A stretch of DNA of 64,000 nt from Siderastrea radians (Eukaryota > Cnidaria > Anthozoa > Scleractinia > Rhizangiidae). Below, one piece after another: positions 20,628 through 35,600 of the stretch (the first letter of the stretch is position 1; each line of letters opens with the position of its first letter). Below the pieces are notes generated by a model. That model searched no databases, was not told the origin of the DNA, and saw only the letters and a program-made list of their open reading frames with translations. A program made the position numbers and the translations under genes. The stretch lies in contig OZ024887.1 in assembly GCA_964017195.1 (NCBI GenBank), positions 2,360,881-2,424,880 on the forward strand, given 5' to 3'.

Positions 20628-23600
20628 GTAAATTTCTAAAAATAGTTTGGTCAGTTTTTAAAGTTAGCAAACTCTACCGTGGGATGGGGGTTGATATGGT
20701 GTTGCATCCAACTGGCCAGATGTAATAACTGAATATCAATTGACTGAAGCCGATAAGTGCTGTTTGCCATGCATAAAATCATAGTCGGACTCCCTAGAAT
20801 GTGTATTGGTGGACTGAACTGGATATTTATGTGTATTACTGCTTCACGAACGAACTGCAGGCTTCATATCTCAGTATAAAAATACAGGAAACTGGAATAC
20901 TGTTATGCTAACTGCTGAATGCTGTTAATCTCGACATATTCACACGCTAGTCCATTTTAACAGTTTTTACCATTAATCTGATTCACTCTGGGTGATATTG
21001 GCATCCGCATCGAAAAGCAACTCACTCTAATATTTTAACAAATTAACAAATTTGTGCTGTTCTCACCAGCTGCGCAAGAACAACGAGAAACATAACAGGA
21101 CTTTTGTCAACGTGAAAATGCTTATGTACTTTCGTCGCCATTCAAATATGGGACTTGGTCCACGGCTCTAATAGAACCTGTATAAACTTCCTTTAACCTT
21201 GTTTAGCTTTCTTTAACATGCAAGCGAAAGCCACCAATTTTTCGCACTTGAATTTTCTGTTTTAAATGAAAAAAATATAACTTGCTCCTACATTTTTAGA
21301 TCATTTATGTGTTTGTTTTGTTTTGTTTTGTTTTAATTACATCTTGGCCAATTTTGGTGGTTCTTGAAAAATCATAAAATCCAAGATGGCGGATCCAAGA
21401 TGGCCTCCGTTGGAAATAATGACGTAAATCCCATGACACATGACCTCAAAAGAAAATATTTCTAGACGCTCTAGGTAACCTAGAAGTTACGTTGTTATAA
21501 AATGAAAGCCTTCTTCCCCAGGCTAAGGAACACCCAGGTTAAATAAGGTTCATCCTCAGTCAAAGAGTAGAACCATGTACATCATATGAATCAAGGTGTG
21601 ATCTGGAGTAAAATGGTCGACTCTATTGACAGGTTGTTCTCCGTATGATGAGGCGCTTACTGCTTCACTACCCAATAGTAACTTTCAAGCATCTTCAGTC
21701 CTTGATCCAAATCTAAATCAACCATACATGGCAAAGATTGGCGGTGATGAAGAGTGGTGTCCTTCTGCACCAAACGCAGGAACCGAGTTTATTCAAATTG
21801 ATTTTTCGTCGCCGCTCCGAGTGTGCGCAGTAGACACTCAAGGGCATCACACACTGAATTGGTTTGTTTCTAGTTACCAGGTTGCTTATTCTTTGGACGG
21901 ATCGACTTGGCTGAACGTAACACTGGAGACTAAAACTGACCTGGTAGGTTAACGACGCACTGGTCACTTTACTTTTGCTTTGTTTTCTTATTACGTAGAA
22001 AATCGTGTGAATAAACAATAAAGACAGAACTGTTTCTCACATTATTTCCAATCAAACTCTACGTTTAAGTAACCAAATGGTATTTCACTTGTGTGTTCAA
22101 ATTTCGTGTCTTTGGAATAAGATATAAAGAGACCAAAAGAGGTGAGAGAGAATCTTATTTCTAACGCACCCCAGCGATATGGCTGTAAAATGGCGAGAAT
22201 TCAGCTCTCAGGTGACGTCACAACAAGTCAACCAAGGATCCAAAAGTGCGTGGATGTGAATTTCCAAAAGTTATAACAACACACGGATTTCATCAATGAT
22301 TGTTTTTCTTCACGGAAGTGATAAGGGCAATTGGCAGATTGTATTTAGACTGCGAACAGTTGCTATTATTCATCACAGATTGTAGAGGGCACCAAGAATC
22401 AGGAATAGCACAGTTCTTGCTGCGAGCTGTACATCGTGACTTGTTGGCCGCTCGGATGGCGCAATTCCTGATTCTATCCTTGAACAGCATAATGCTGCTA
22501 GCAGTCTAGATTTTATTTTTCCGAAAAGGTTTTCCGTTTAGTTGCACCTGCACTTGATCATTTTCACTCACGTTCTCAGATTTTAGGTTTAATTAAGCAT
22601 TACTCTCACCGACTGCAGATTTTCCCTGCGAATGCTGATGGTGGTTCTGGGGTGAGGTTCTGAAGTTTCGTCACCAGATTCATTTGTATCTATCCTTTGA
22701 CGTAGAGTACCTGGCCGTGTATGAGGGTAGAAGTCTACGGAAGAGGTACAAGATACTGCTGTAATAGTAAATTGAGAAATAAGACGCGCATATAATGTAT
22801 TGTTATTTATGATATCGTCTGAAAGCTGCACGCCGGCTGATTCACTAAAAAACATGCGCCATTAGTATTTATAATATAGCTGCTATATACAAGTCATTAG
22901 ATCTAAGCGTGCATTATTTTTTGTAGCTGCAAAGCGGGAAATTGTAGTATCCTGGATGTTGCTTGGCATCGCGTCGGAAATTTTTATGGCTTGAGGTCAC
23001 ACTTTGCACACTTTGATTCGAAAACAGGGTCAGGTTCTGAAGAAAAAGGCGGTATATCATCACCAAAAAGATTGAGGATTAACCCTCGGTGGGTTCAACT
23101 GTACTCATCGCGTTAAATTTTAGGGTTTAGGTCAGGTAGATTAAATTTGTTTAAGTAGTTGTGAAATTATAAGTTTTGAAAAATTAATTGGTTCCTGTAG
23201 CAGTCAGCTTACCAAAGGAGAATCTGGTACCTCATTGAAGGTGTTTTCCACAGAAATCTTAAGTCGTGCAGTTAATCTGCTATAACTATCTCTTGCTTTC
23301 AGAATTACCTGCCCTCGACACCAGTTTTCCCCGAAACAAAACAGTTATAGAAGAAAACCCTGTTACCCTTCAGTGTGTTCCACTGGGTAATACAGACAAA
23401 GTGAACGTTACTTGGATAAAGAACAGCGGAAGGAGCAGTCCATTACCGGATTTTGTGGACCTCATTTTTAACACTACAAGATTTGACTCTGGAGAATATT
23501 ACTGCGTAGTCACCAACGGAGTAGAGTCTGTTAAGTCACCGTCTGCTTATGTTAATGTTTTCAACTTTCAAGTTAATACGGGATTTTTATGACTCGGTCA

Positions 23601-26600
23601 CATACGCTATGCTGCCCATGCCCAAACAAAAAACAACAACAACAATAGAATTTAACACTCAAATGACTGATATATGTTTATTCTTTATGATCCAATTGTC
23701 CCATTTGGCATGCGACTTGGATGGCTTTGCGACCAAGCCATTCAAAGGAAAGGGGTGGTCTATTTTCTGATCACGCTGTGACCATGACATCAGTAAACAA
23801 AACGTAAGTAAATGAAGTCACATGTCGACTCACATGTCTTCGTTTGGCCACAATATCCTGGGAAACCTTAAAGCAAAAATGTGGACGAGGAATAAGAAAA
23901 ACTGATGCTAATTTCGTCAAAGGAATTTCACCTTAAAAAATTTGGAACAACAACAACAACAAGCTTTTATTACCGAATAGAAAAAGGAAAAAAAGTTAAA
24001 CTTTACAATATAATATATTAATACAAAAATAGGTAATGTTTACTCAGGATAACTATAAAGCTAATCGAGCTGAGTAAAACTAAGTGATGTTTAAGTACAG
24101 AGGTAGGTAGGTTGGAGAGAACCTTGAAAGGTCATGTGACACCATATGGCCCAAATAAACAGTCTATTGCTGCTAGGTACAAGCCTTTTTCATGACACAA
24201 AATTAAGCCCAAGGGCCGGTTGTTCGAAAGCCGATTAACACCAATCCATGATTTCATCTCGCCCTCGTAAAAAACACTCAAATTCAAAACTGAACGGCAA
24301 AAGTACTGTGGGAAAGTATTTTCTGATTAGTAATCAAATTGGAATCAAAGTTCACGCTAATCCTGTGTTAGCTTAATCGTGCGTTGAATGACTAGACGCA
24401 GGCGTTAAATTCACGTAGTTCAAATTAGTTCCTGTATCTTACCGTGTGAACAAGCAAACAGGCATTTGTTTGTTACGTTTGAATTCATCGTTTACCATTA
24501 ATAAGCCGCACTCATTACGGCAAGCAGACTCTGTTAATACCTCGACTTCTTTGCGCTCGCGCGCCTTCTGTTTTATCCACCATTTTGTCCCGAGTAGTAT
24601 TTGCTCCTTTGTAATGCGCCAGTTTCTCTGGAATGAAACCGTTACGCCACTCGTTAGGATTGTGTACTGCTGTTTTACTTCCTCGTTGACTGGCGCAGTT
24701 TGGTTTCACTTAGACATGTCTGTTGTGTAGCTACCAATCAAATGTGATATCAGCCCGCACAAAAATTATCACTGAAAAAAGATATGGGTGACTTTTGATC
24801 AGCAGGAACAGATTTTGTCTCAGGAGGAAAGATTCACCTTATGCAAATGTATCAAAAGAACATTTTCCGTCTCCAAGTTGTACCTAAATTTAGCCGTTGC
24901 GCCAAAAGGATGTAAAATCCGTCTTGAATTTACATCAGCCTGGTATTAAGAAAATGCGCTATGCAGGTTTGCGCTCACAGGTGTGTTGTCATAGTTCATA
25001 CCTGCGCGATGTGGGTCTTATGGCACATAATCTCAATTTGTATGACCTCGCTCATCACGAGTCTTCTATAGCTCAATAGTAGAGCATTTCAATCGGTATC
25101 TGGAAGGTCATCAGGGTTTGATCCCTTTTGGGGGCTCGGAATTTTTTTCCGAGAAGATCTTGTCATTTATTTATTCATTTATTATCTATTTGTACGCGCT
25201 GTTTCACAAACTGTATTTGACATTAGTAAACAGCAAACAAATAAATAAATAACTAAATAACTAACTAAATAAATGAATGAATGAATGAATGAATGAATGA
25301 ATGAATGAGTGAATGAATAAAAAAAAATAAATCATTCTCCTTTCTACAGATCCACCGTCTCTAGATGCCAGTTATCCCCTTAATCACACAGTTGTCGAAG
25401 GCAGTAATCTCACTCTCCAATGTATAGTGACAGATTCCAATCCTAACCCAAACATCACGTGGTACAGTGTTTCTGCCTATACTACACTGATATCATACAA
25501 AGACAACTTGACATTTGCAAGTGTCTCACGATCTCATGCAGGGAAATACTATTGTGTGGCCGACAATGGGATTGGTCAAGCTGTGGTATCAAGAATTAGT
25601 ACCGTTGATGTCAAGTGTAAGTAAAGTAAAGCCTAACTTTTGTTTTTCAGCGAAGCAATTTGTCGTCCTCCTACTCCGTCTCCTTTCTTTTTTTTAACGT
25701 CTTCTTCTCCGTTTACGCCTCTTGAGAAAACTGTTTAAATAAATATAGAACTAACATACTTGGTGAAACAGTAAATGCTACACTGAACAACAGGTGGTAA
25801 ACGAAAAAAATTCAATCCGACTGGAAACTCTATGAGAAATGCACTCCATACAATAAAGGTTTAAAGAGTTGTCTCTTTCCCTTCAAAAAGCCACGATGTT
25901 TTTGCCTTGGATCACATTACACACAAATTTCTGTCCTTCATTTTGCTTCTTTTATACGATCCATCGTGCGTTTCTAGAATACTTATTGCTGCTTGGAGAC
26001 GTCATTAAAGCATATCAAGTTCCTTTGGTGGAACCCAACTGTCAGTTTTCGCAATCATTATGCTTAATTATGCGCTGATCTAATTTGGGAAAGTTCGAGA
26101 AAACCTAACGTTTCAGCATAGCATCTTCATTTGTTTTCAGATCCACCCTCATTAGATGCAATGTATCCTCAGAACCACACAATTGTTGAAGGCGGTAACC
26201 TTACTCTTCAATGTAGAGTGACAGCTGCCAATCCTGAACCGAACATCACGTGGTACAGTGTTACAGCAAACAGCACAGCACTGTCTTATGGAGCCAACTT
26301 GACATTTGTAAATATCTCAAGATCTGATGCTGGAAAGTACTACTGTGTTGCTGGGAATGGGATTGTTAAGGCTGTGACTTCAGGGATCAGTACAGTTAAT
26401 GTGCAATGTAGGTTAATCTTCCTGGACGCTATATACGTTAAATGCTAAAACGTTTTCACTTATGTGACTCTGTTGCCTAGTTACTTTCATTTGAAGGGTG
26501 AATCTGTGATTGACATCGTTTGTTTACTTTTTAACTGAACAATTATAATTGAAAGAGTTGTATGGGCTGACTGACGAATAAAGTGTCGAGTTTTTGGTAT

Positions 26601-29600
26601 TTGTGTCTGAAACCACTGTCAAGTTAAAAAACTGAGGCTTCCAAAGCCCATTCAAATAACAAGTCTAACTTATATCGACGGTGTTTACACTAACGTTCTG
26701 AATCAAATTCACACCCCGTCAAAATGCTGAACATTTTTACTACTAAAGTTTCTAATGAAATACCGGTACCCATCTTGTCTAAAAAATTTAGAGGCTTCGC
26801 TTGAAGGTTGGTTTAACAATAATGACTACCTCCGAGCGTATTGTTGGTTGCAAATGATCTTCCTTTACTTTCAGATCCTCCATCACTGGAAACCAAGTAT
26901 CCAAGTAACGTCACAATTGTTGAAGGCGGTAACCTTACTCTTCAATGTAGAGTGACAGCTGCCAATCCTGAACCGAACATCACGTGGTACAGAGTTACAG
27001 CAAACAACACAGCACTGTCGTATAGAGCCAACTTGACATTTGTAAATGTCTCAAGAGGTGATGCTGGAAAGTACTACTGCGTCGCTGGGAATGGGGTTGG
27101 TAAAGCTGTGACTTCTGCGATCAGTACAGTGGATGTACAATGCGAGTTGTTAACTGTGCCCTATTCTAATTGCGAGAATCTGATTGGTTTAATCGTCATT
27201 GACCGTTTGCTGATAGTCACTGATCACGTGTGCTCTGTCTTTGGAGAACAAAATTTCTTTTTCTTCTTGTGTAAATGTGTGTTTTACTGATTTCAATCAT
27301 TCTGCCTGTCTAAGAAACAAACTGCTCATCGACGTTCTCTATGAGCATTCGTCCCTGTGACGTTATTGTTGAACAGAAAATGATTTAAGTCAACGTATCC
27401 CTTCAGAGCTACAACTAACGGTGGCAACGACACTTAACAATACTCTTAAAAAGCCTGCCAGTAAAACTGTCAAAGGAGGAACTTAATGAACCGTTTTCTT
27501 TCGCGGTTCCTTCAAGTTCTGTTCCTCCTCTGACAAATGAACAATAAATAAAATAAAAATTTAAAAAGTAAGAAAAATAATAATTCTGGATTTCCTGAAC
27601 GCCTGAAAGACGGCTTCTAGGTAGCTTTTATTTAAAAAAAGGACATTTTAGATTCAAAGCTTAAGAACTTCAATTGTTAACTTGTAACAAATTCTTTAAC
27701 CATTTTTCTTTCAGATCCGCCTTCTCTGCATGTCAATTACCCACGTGATCACACCATTGTGGAAGGCAAGAATCTCACTCTTCAGTGCAAATTGACAGAT
27801 GCCAATCCTCAGCCAAACGTCACTTGGTACATTGCTTCCCAAAACAGCACAGCTCTGACTAGGGAAGAAAATTTAACATTTACAAGTATTTTACGATCTG
27901 CTGCAGGACAATATTATTGTGTTGCTGAGAACGGAATTGGACAAGCAGTTGTATCAAGAATTTGTACAGTTGACGTGCTATGTAAGTGCTAATTCTGTAG
28001 CCAGTATAACTTGTCTGGTTCGTGATTGTCGTTTTCCGTAAATTAGTTTTCACTGTGGTTACTCTCAAATTTAAACTTTTGTAAAATTTAGTACTGAAAA
28101 GAGGTTGGAAAAAGAAAACAAGAACTGTGCCTAGATCGTTCGTCCCTGTAGTCGTATGATAATAACAGGCTTCCTTCGCAAAGTTTAAGACTAAATCGTG
28201 AGATAAGTGCTGCTCTTACAAATTAACGCCGTTCATTTTTAGATCCTCCATCACTGGATGTCAAGTATCCACGTAACGTTACAATTAAAGAAGGCGGCAA
28301 CCTCACTCTTCAATGTAGAATGATAGCTGCCAACGTCACGTGGTACACAGTTACAGCAAACAACACAGCATTGTCTTATGAAGCCAACTTGACATTTGTA
28401 AATATCTCAAGATCTGATGCTGGGAAGTACTACTGTGTTGTTGGAAATGGAGTCAGTGGAGCCGTGACTTCCGGGATTAGCACAGTGAATGTGCATTGTG
28501 AGTAATTTATGATACCAGTAATCACTGTATCACAATTTAAGCCATTTACAGTGGAACCTCGATTTAACGACCTGCCAAGGGACTGGGGAAGAGGGTTTGT
28601 TATATCGAGGTTTTTTTTCCATACATTACACTATTACTGGGCTGAAAAATATCGTTCATTATACCAAAGACTTCGTTGTATAGAGGTTCGTTAAATCGAG
28701 GTTGCACTGTAGTTGACATAATCGTAGCTTAGGTTTTATCATCTTCTCAATTATTCCACGATTTCTAACGAACGTGGAAACCGTGATGTCTATGGTAAGT
28801 TCATTAAGTATTTATCTGTACCGAAAAGAGATCTATTGGCTGGCTTTTGTGTGAAGAAAGCACTTTAGAATCGCAGTTCCAGCATTTCAGTTATCAACCA
28901 AAAATATAGTACATGACTTTTTCATATATTCCCGTTCAACGCTTAATCCTTTAACCACTTTTCTTTCAGATCCGCCTTCTCTGCATATCGGTTACCCACG
29001 TGATCACACCATCACGGAAGGAAGGAATCTTACTCTTCAGTGTAAATTGACAGATGCCAATCCTCAAGCAAACGTCACTTGGTATACTACTTCAGAAAAC
29101 AGCATGGCTGTAGCCAGGGTGGAAAATTTAACATTTACAAGTATTTTACGATCTGCTGCAGGACGATATTATTGTGTCGCTGAGAACGGAATTGGACAAG
29201 CAACTTTATCAAGAGTTTCTACAATCGACGTCCTATGTAAGTACCAATTCTGCAACATTTATGGCTGATGATTGTGGTTTAAGACAATATCGTTAGATAA
29301 GTGCTGCTCTTACAAATTAACGCCATTCATTTTCAGATCCTCCATCACTGGATGCCAAGTATCCACGTAACGTTACAATTAAAGAAGGCGGTAACCTTAC
29401 CCCCGGTACCTTACCCTTCAATGTAGAGTGACAGCTGCCAATCCTGAACCGAACATCACGTGGCACAGTGTTGTAGCACACAACACAGCACTGTCTTATG
29501 GAGCCAACTTGACATTTGTAAATATCTCAAGATCTGATGCTGGAAAGTACTACTGTGTTGCTGGGAATGGGATTGTTAAGGCTGTGACTTCAGGGATCAG

Positions 29601-32600
29601 TGTTATTGATGTGCAATGTGAGTAATTTATGATACAAAAACTATCATGATTTAAGCCATTTTATTGACAAGATCGTAGCCTAGGTTTCATACTTTTCACT
29701 CTAAGGTTCTTTTTTCTTCAAGTCATTTCATTCGATCGGCAGGGTGGAACCGGAAAATCTCTTAAACCCTTTAAAGTGTATATGACACGAAATTTTATTC
29801 TTCGGTTTTTGAGAGTCTGATGTCTACAAAAAACAATGCTAAACTTAAAACCTGTCTAAAATTTTTAAAAACCTCTTTTTTCGCGGGCAAAAGACCCTAT
29901 TTTTCACTTCAAAACTGCCCCGGGGACTGGGACCGAATTTACCGCATATTGACGTCAATCGACTTCATTGCATTCCCGCGAACGCAGTGTTTTTGTTACA
30001 AATCGCCTCAAAATGTTGACATTGTTCAGCAGTATCGGGGATCTTTTCGAAACTTCCAAGACCTACAGTGAGAAAGAACAAGTAGGAGAAAAAATAGAGC
30101 TGTTTTAGGTCTTATCAAACCAGGCAATGACGAACATTTGCGATGTCTTCTCTTCTTTCGTGCTGTGATGAGGATGTTGATCTCAAAGTCGAAGATTTAT
30201 CCTGACTGTACATCAGTGGAAGCACCTCAGTTGTGAGATTTCTTTGTTGAGTTCTTTGTTGAGGGTTTATCAAGAACATCAAAGCCCTTGTGTTCACATA
30301 AACAGCTTACTGTTTCCATCGACCTAAGGAGAACCGAAAGTGCCGATTGTTTTGATGTTTTAATGCCGCTAAAATGTCGTCGTTCTTACAGAGAGTCGAT
30401 TTATTTCGATTTAAGAACGAGTTCCCAGAGTTTATTCCCAGTCTGGCCTTAGTTTCAGTGGTTTCTGTAGCAAGCAAAAGTGTTTTTAAAGAGTGTAGAG
30501 AAAAGCCAATGACAAACTATCGTTTTGTTGATAATGCGCCGATCAATTCGAAAGTTCAACATCCCCCCCCGGGCAACCCCCCGGGCATTTGAACTTTTGA
30601 AGATTGGCTTGTTCAAATTCTTTCCCCTCGGGGCAAAAAGGCCGTTCAAATACCCCACCAATTAGTACTGAAATACCTCTCCACCAAGCCAATTACGTCT
30701 TCAATCAAACACTTTACACGTTTTTCAGAGAGAGATATGCCGTAATGATACCTTCAAACTTCTTTTAAAGACGCATTTGAAAGAGTTATTCACTAACCAA
30801 AGCGAATTCTATCGTGTAAATCCGTCAAACCCTGTAAAAACCGAAAAAACTCAGGGGCGTATTACGTCAGAACAAGAGATAAATCCGGTTCAAATTCCCC
30901 ACCCTTTCAACGCAACGTTCAAATTTCCCCCTCCTTGGGCAGGATGCGCAGTCAAATGCCCGGGGTCTGCCCGGGGGGGGGGGATGTTGAAGTTTCGAAT
31001 TGATCGGTGCATAATATGGCCGTACGCAATGTACTTCCAGGCCAGAAAAGACATTTATTTCCACTGTCGTGTTATCCTGCAATTAGAATCTACCCGGTAT
31101 ATAAACTTTACTTTAAAAAGCGCACTGAAACTGACTTCGGCTCGCATGCTACTTGTCATATCACTGGCTGATTCAGCAAATATAGCAGCGTAAGACTGTT
31201 GCTATCTAGAGTATCAATATTAGGGTATTAACAATAATCTTGGCTCAGTAATTTTTCAAACAACTCAGTACCATGAAGGCAATACAGTTATACAAATACA
31301 GTCCATTTTGTTTTCTTTTGCAGTGGGTAATGGTTTTCCAATATTGTAGAACTGTTCTTGAATCATAACCATGTTCATTAGCTTTTAAAATAACTGGTGT
31401 CCTTGAGCTTGTTAAATAGCTTTTGGTGCTTCTAATACCACAGGAGGGCAGCGCAGCATATCAAACTCTTCTAAGACTAACAGTTAATTATAAATAAACC
31501 AACAGGAATTGACAATTGACGAGTAAATTAGCAAATCAACAGTGGGTCTCCATATTGACTTCTTCTCAAACAATTTTCCTATGAACAGTGGAAATCAACA
31601 TCGATCTTCATCAATAATAATCATTACCTTTATCAATAATAATCATTATTAACTGGTTGGTTACCAAAGCATACACTGTATGTATCACCCAGACACAGTG
31701 ATGAGGATCCATACATCCCTTGTAGATATTATTTACAGCAGCTCCCCCCCCCCCCACACACACACACACGTACACAATACAGGTTCCTGACACAGGGCTG
31801 GCCCCGCAAGCTTAATTTGCTTAAGCCTGATTCTGATGGAGAGAGGTCTGTATGGAGCACCTAAATTAATTCCATATTTCCTAATAACTGGAGACAGAGT
31901 TAAAGCTTGGGGCATTTGTGGCATCCTTAACAACATTGTAAATCACCAGTCAATTTTTACTTAGGAATAATTATTGTGTTTGTAACATCATGTCATAGTG
32001 TACCTGTTTCGTCACAGCCAACAAAGAGTGGCAGTACAACAACAACAACAACAACAATTTATCTAAGTATTCCTATATGGGACGTTTCTAAAATAGTAAA
32101 TTAAATACAATGTAATGTATTGTTCTTGTTGACAATAGGTCACAATCATTGCAAAAGAGGGAATGTCCTTCTGTCATCATCACTTGATCAATCTTCAATT
32201 TTGATAGTTGATAAAAATTTTATTGATTTGTCAGAGCCACCACCAAACATAAAGCAACAAGAGATAATGATTCCATGTTTACTTCAGCTGGCCAAAAAGC
32301 AGGGGGGGGGGGGGCTGAATGCCCTGTGTCAGTATCAACAACCACCCAATCTAGATCACTCGAGGCCTGGATGGATCTAGCTTAGTTACAGCTGTTGGTA
32401 TTATGTTTACACGGATTTTTGTTGTTGGCAAGCTGATGTAAATCAGGTCAGGTCATGGTCATCAGTGAAAAGGCAGGGAATTTATTTCAGTCTGACTGGT
32501 AAAAACCTTGATATGTAGACATAGAATGAAACAAACTCCTAGAAAATGTTTGTCTTTATAAACAAATATAACCAAGTGAGACATTTTAATTTCCTGGAAT

Positions 32601-35600
32601 TCTTTCAGCAACCTCTTGATTTTCTTTCTATTTTCACTCTCTAACAACGAGGCAATTACAGCCTTCTCACAGGAAGAGTCAAACAAAATCCTGAACTCTT
32701 GTCTTGCTAAATAGGTGATTTATTTACGTTAAACTCCTTCACCCAGTGCAGTCAGGTTAAGACAGTGTATGCACAGTCCACTGTAAAAAATGTCATGAGT
32801 AGGCGATCGTCGTTGAAATTATATTGATATCATAATGTCTTACTGAAGTCCAGAGAAGAATAAAAACAAATTTCATTTAAGGTGTTTCGATACAGTTTTT
32901 TTGGGACCATACCTAACTTTTTGAATCGGCTGTTAGACAGTCTTCTCCTTGTCAGATCAACGTGAAATTTGCAATACTTGTTGGTTTTGGATTGAACTTT
33001 ATCGTGGTTTACATTTTGTAAAAATCGATATTTCCATGACAACGATAAACAAAAATCCTCAAAAACAGTAAAATTGAAATTTTGCACGAACTAGATTTCG
33101 CTTCGAAAAGCAAATACCAACATCTTAAACTGTGGTGTATGGCAAACAAAATATTCAAGAACAAAAAAATTCTGTATGTTTGTTTTGAAGCAAATCACAA
33201 AAACATTTTCAACCTTAGTTTTTGCCTAGTAATAGTAAATGCACCGAAAAATAATCAACGCTTTGATGAAATGGCTAGTACATACTGTTAAAATGTGTCT
33301 TTAACTTACTATTTTACGCCTAGAAAGTTTTGTTGAAACTGGTGTTCGCGATCTCGAGAACGACTTGTTTTTCTAAGATCATTCGCGTAATAATTTTATG
33401 GTAATTTTTTATTTTGAGCACTTTTGCGAAAATCTTAAGAACGGCTCGATAGATTTTTTTAAAACATTAAACATGCGTGCTTGACGATGTGACCAATTTT
33501 AGTTTTGAGTCTTATTAACATTGATTCACTGGAACACTTTTAGATTTAACGTTAAAGAGGATGTATGAACCGACGGAGAAGGTTGCGTTACAAATTCACA
33601 GTTGGCAAGTGGATGTTAATATATTCAAAGTAATGCGTCATCCATTGCTTCGTGATTTTTATCTGGTTTCTTTGTTCTTTGTTGCACTGTAGATTATCGA
33701 GACAGATCCTTACAAAACAATGCTCTTTCGTAACCATATCTTCAAGTTAAAAACATAGCAAACATCAGAATCTCGAGTAGCTTGAGTGCTTCGATCCGCT
33801 CTTGCAACTCCTTCAACCCAATTATTTCGATTCCGTTGTCCCAAAATGCTGGATCCGAAAAATACTGAGTACTTTCCCTCCATATCGTCAAAAGGAGTAC
33901 GCAAACCACTGCTTATTAGGCGCTTCAGCTACGAGAAACCTTTGCAACTCTGCTAAGTTCCTTCCACTTTGACGCCATATTGGCTTTGTTATCAAGTCGA
34001 TTGACGTCACATTAGCTAATCACGTGATATTTTGGCCGCGCGAGACGGCGACACTTTTGAAGTCAAATTTGCGCTATTTTCACCGCGAAAAAAGTACGTT
34101 TGAAAAGTTTGATGCCGGTTTAAAGCTTAGAATCGTTTTTTATACACATAAAACAATCAAAAACCGAAGAAAACGTTTTCGTGTCATATACGCTTTAAGA
34201 GATTTGCATCTGTCAGTTGACGAGTTGAATTTCATTCATTGACAATAGAATTTGTTTTCGCAGATCCGCCATCCTTGGAAGCCACCCAGCCTTACGACAA
34301 CACGATAGTCGAAGGAAAGAACCTCACCCTTCTATACAGAGTGACAGCTGCCAATCCTGAACCGAACATCACGTGGTACAGTGTTACTACAAACAATACA
34401 GCACTGTTTTATGGAGTTAACCTGTCTTTTGTAAATATCTCAAGGTCTGATGCTGGAAAATACTATTGCCTTGCTGATAACGGCATTGGACAAGCAGTTA
34501 AGTCAAGAATTGCCACCGCGGAAGTGTTGTGTAAGTTTTAATTTCTAGAAAACGTTTTCCATGTGTCCAGACATCTATGGTAACACACGTGGAAGTATGG
34601 GAGAAGGCAAAAGGCCACGGGGACCAGGAAAAACTCTTCGTAGTTCATTTATGAGATATTTGCCCCACATATCTTTTATAGCATCATGGTAAATAATTTT
34701 TTAACCTGTTAGTGTAAAAATAATATCTCGTTTACTTTCTAAATGTGCATGATATTCAAAACGAACACACGATTAAGGGATATTCTATATTTCGACCACG
34801 CAAGTAGCTTTTGTTTGTTTGTATATTTTTTCGTAATTTTCTGCGTCTTAACGGTAGTATGATTTATAGGGTAAAGTCGATAATCAATGTTTTTCACTTT
34901 TCATCTAATCAATGCATTAATGAAGGCTTTCATGTCATTTGTCAGATTGACTTTCATTCATTAACGATAGATTTCTGTTGATTTTGCAGATCCACCATCC
35001 TTGGAAGCCACCCAACCTTACGACAACGTTAACTCGATAGTCGAAGGAAAGAACCTCACCCTTAAATGCAGAGTGACAGCTGCCAATAGCTGAACCGAAC
35101 ATCACGTGGTACAGTGTCACCACAAACAATACAGCACTGTCTTATTGAGTTAACTTAACTTTTATAAATATCTCAAGGTCTGATGCTGGAAAATACTACT
35201 GCCTTGCTGATAACGGCATTGAACGAGTAATTAAGTCAAGAATTGCCACCACGGAAGTGTTCTGTAAGTTTTATGTCATAGAAAACTCTTCCCGTGTTTT
35301 CAAGAAGTTAGAGTAACACGAGTTGAAGTTTGGGAGAAGAAAAAAGCCCAGAGGACCAAGAAAAACGTTTTTTGTTTCTTTCATGAGATTTATGGCCCAT
35401 GTTTTTACAGAGTCATGGTAAATGGTTTTCAACCAGTTAAAGAGCGCGCAGAAATACGTTCTAGATCTTCATGATATTCAAATAGTTTCAAATCGGACAC
35501 ACGATTAACGGCAACCCCCGTAGCTATTAGTATTGTACCATGTAATTTTCTGTCGTAAATTACCTGGTAGTCGCTGGAGAATTAAGCTGAAATAAAGTAT

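Noticed and set aside
22589..22855. 88-codon minus-strand frame
   Set aside because: It is the antisense of the discoidin second-half exon.
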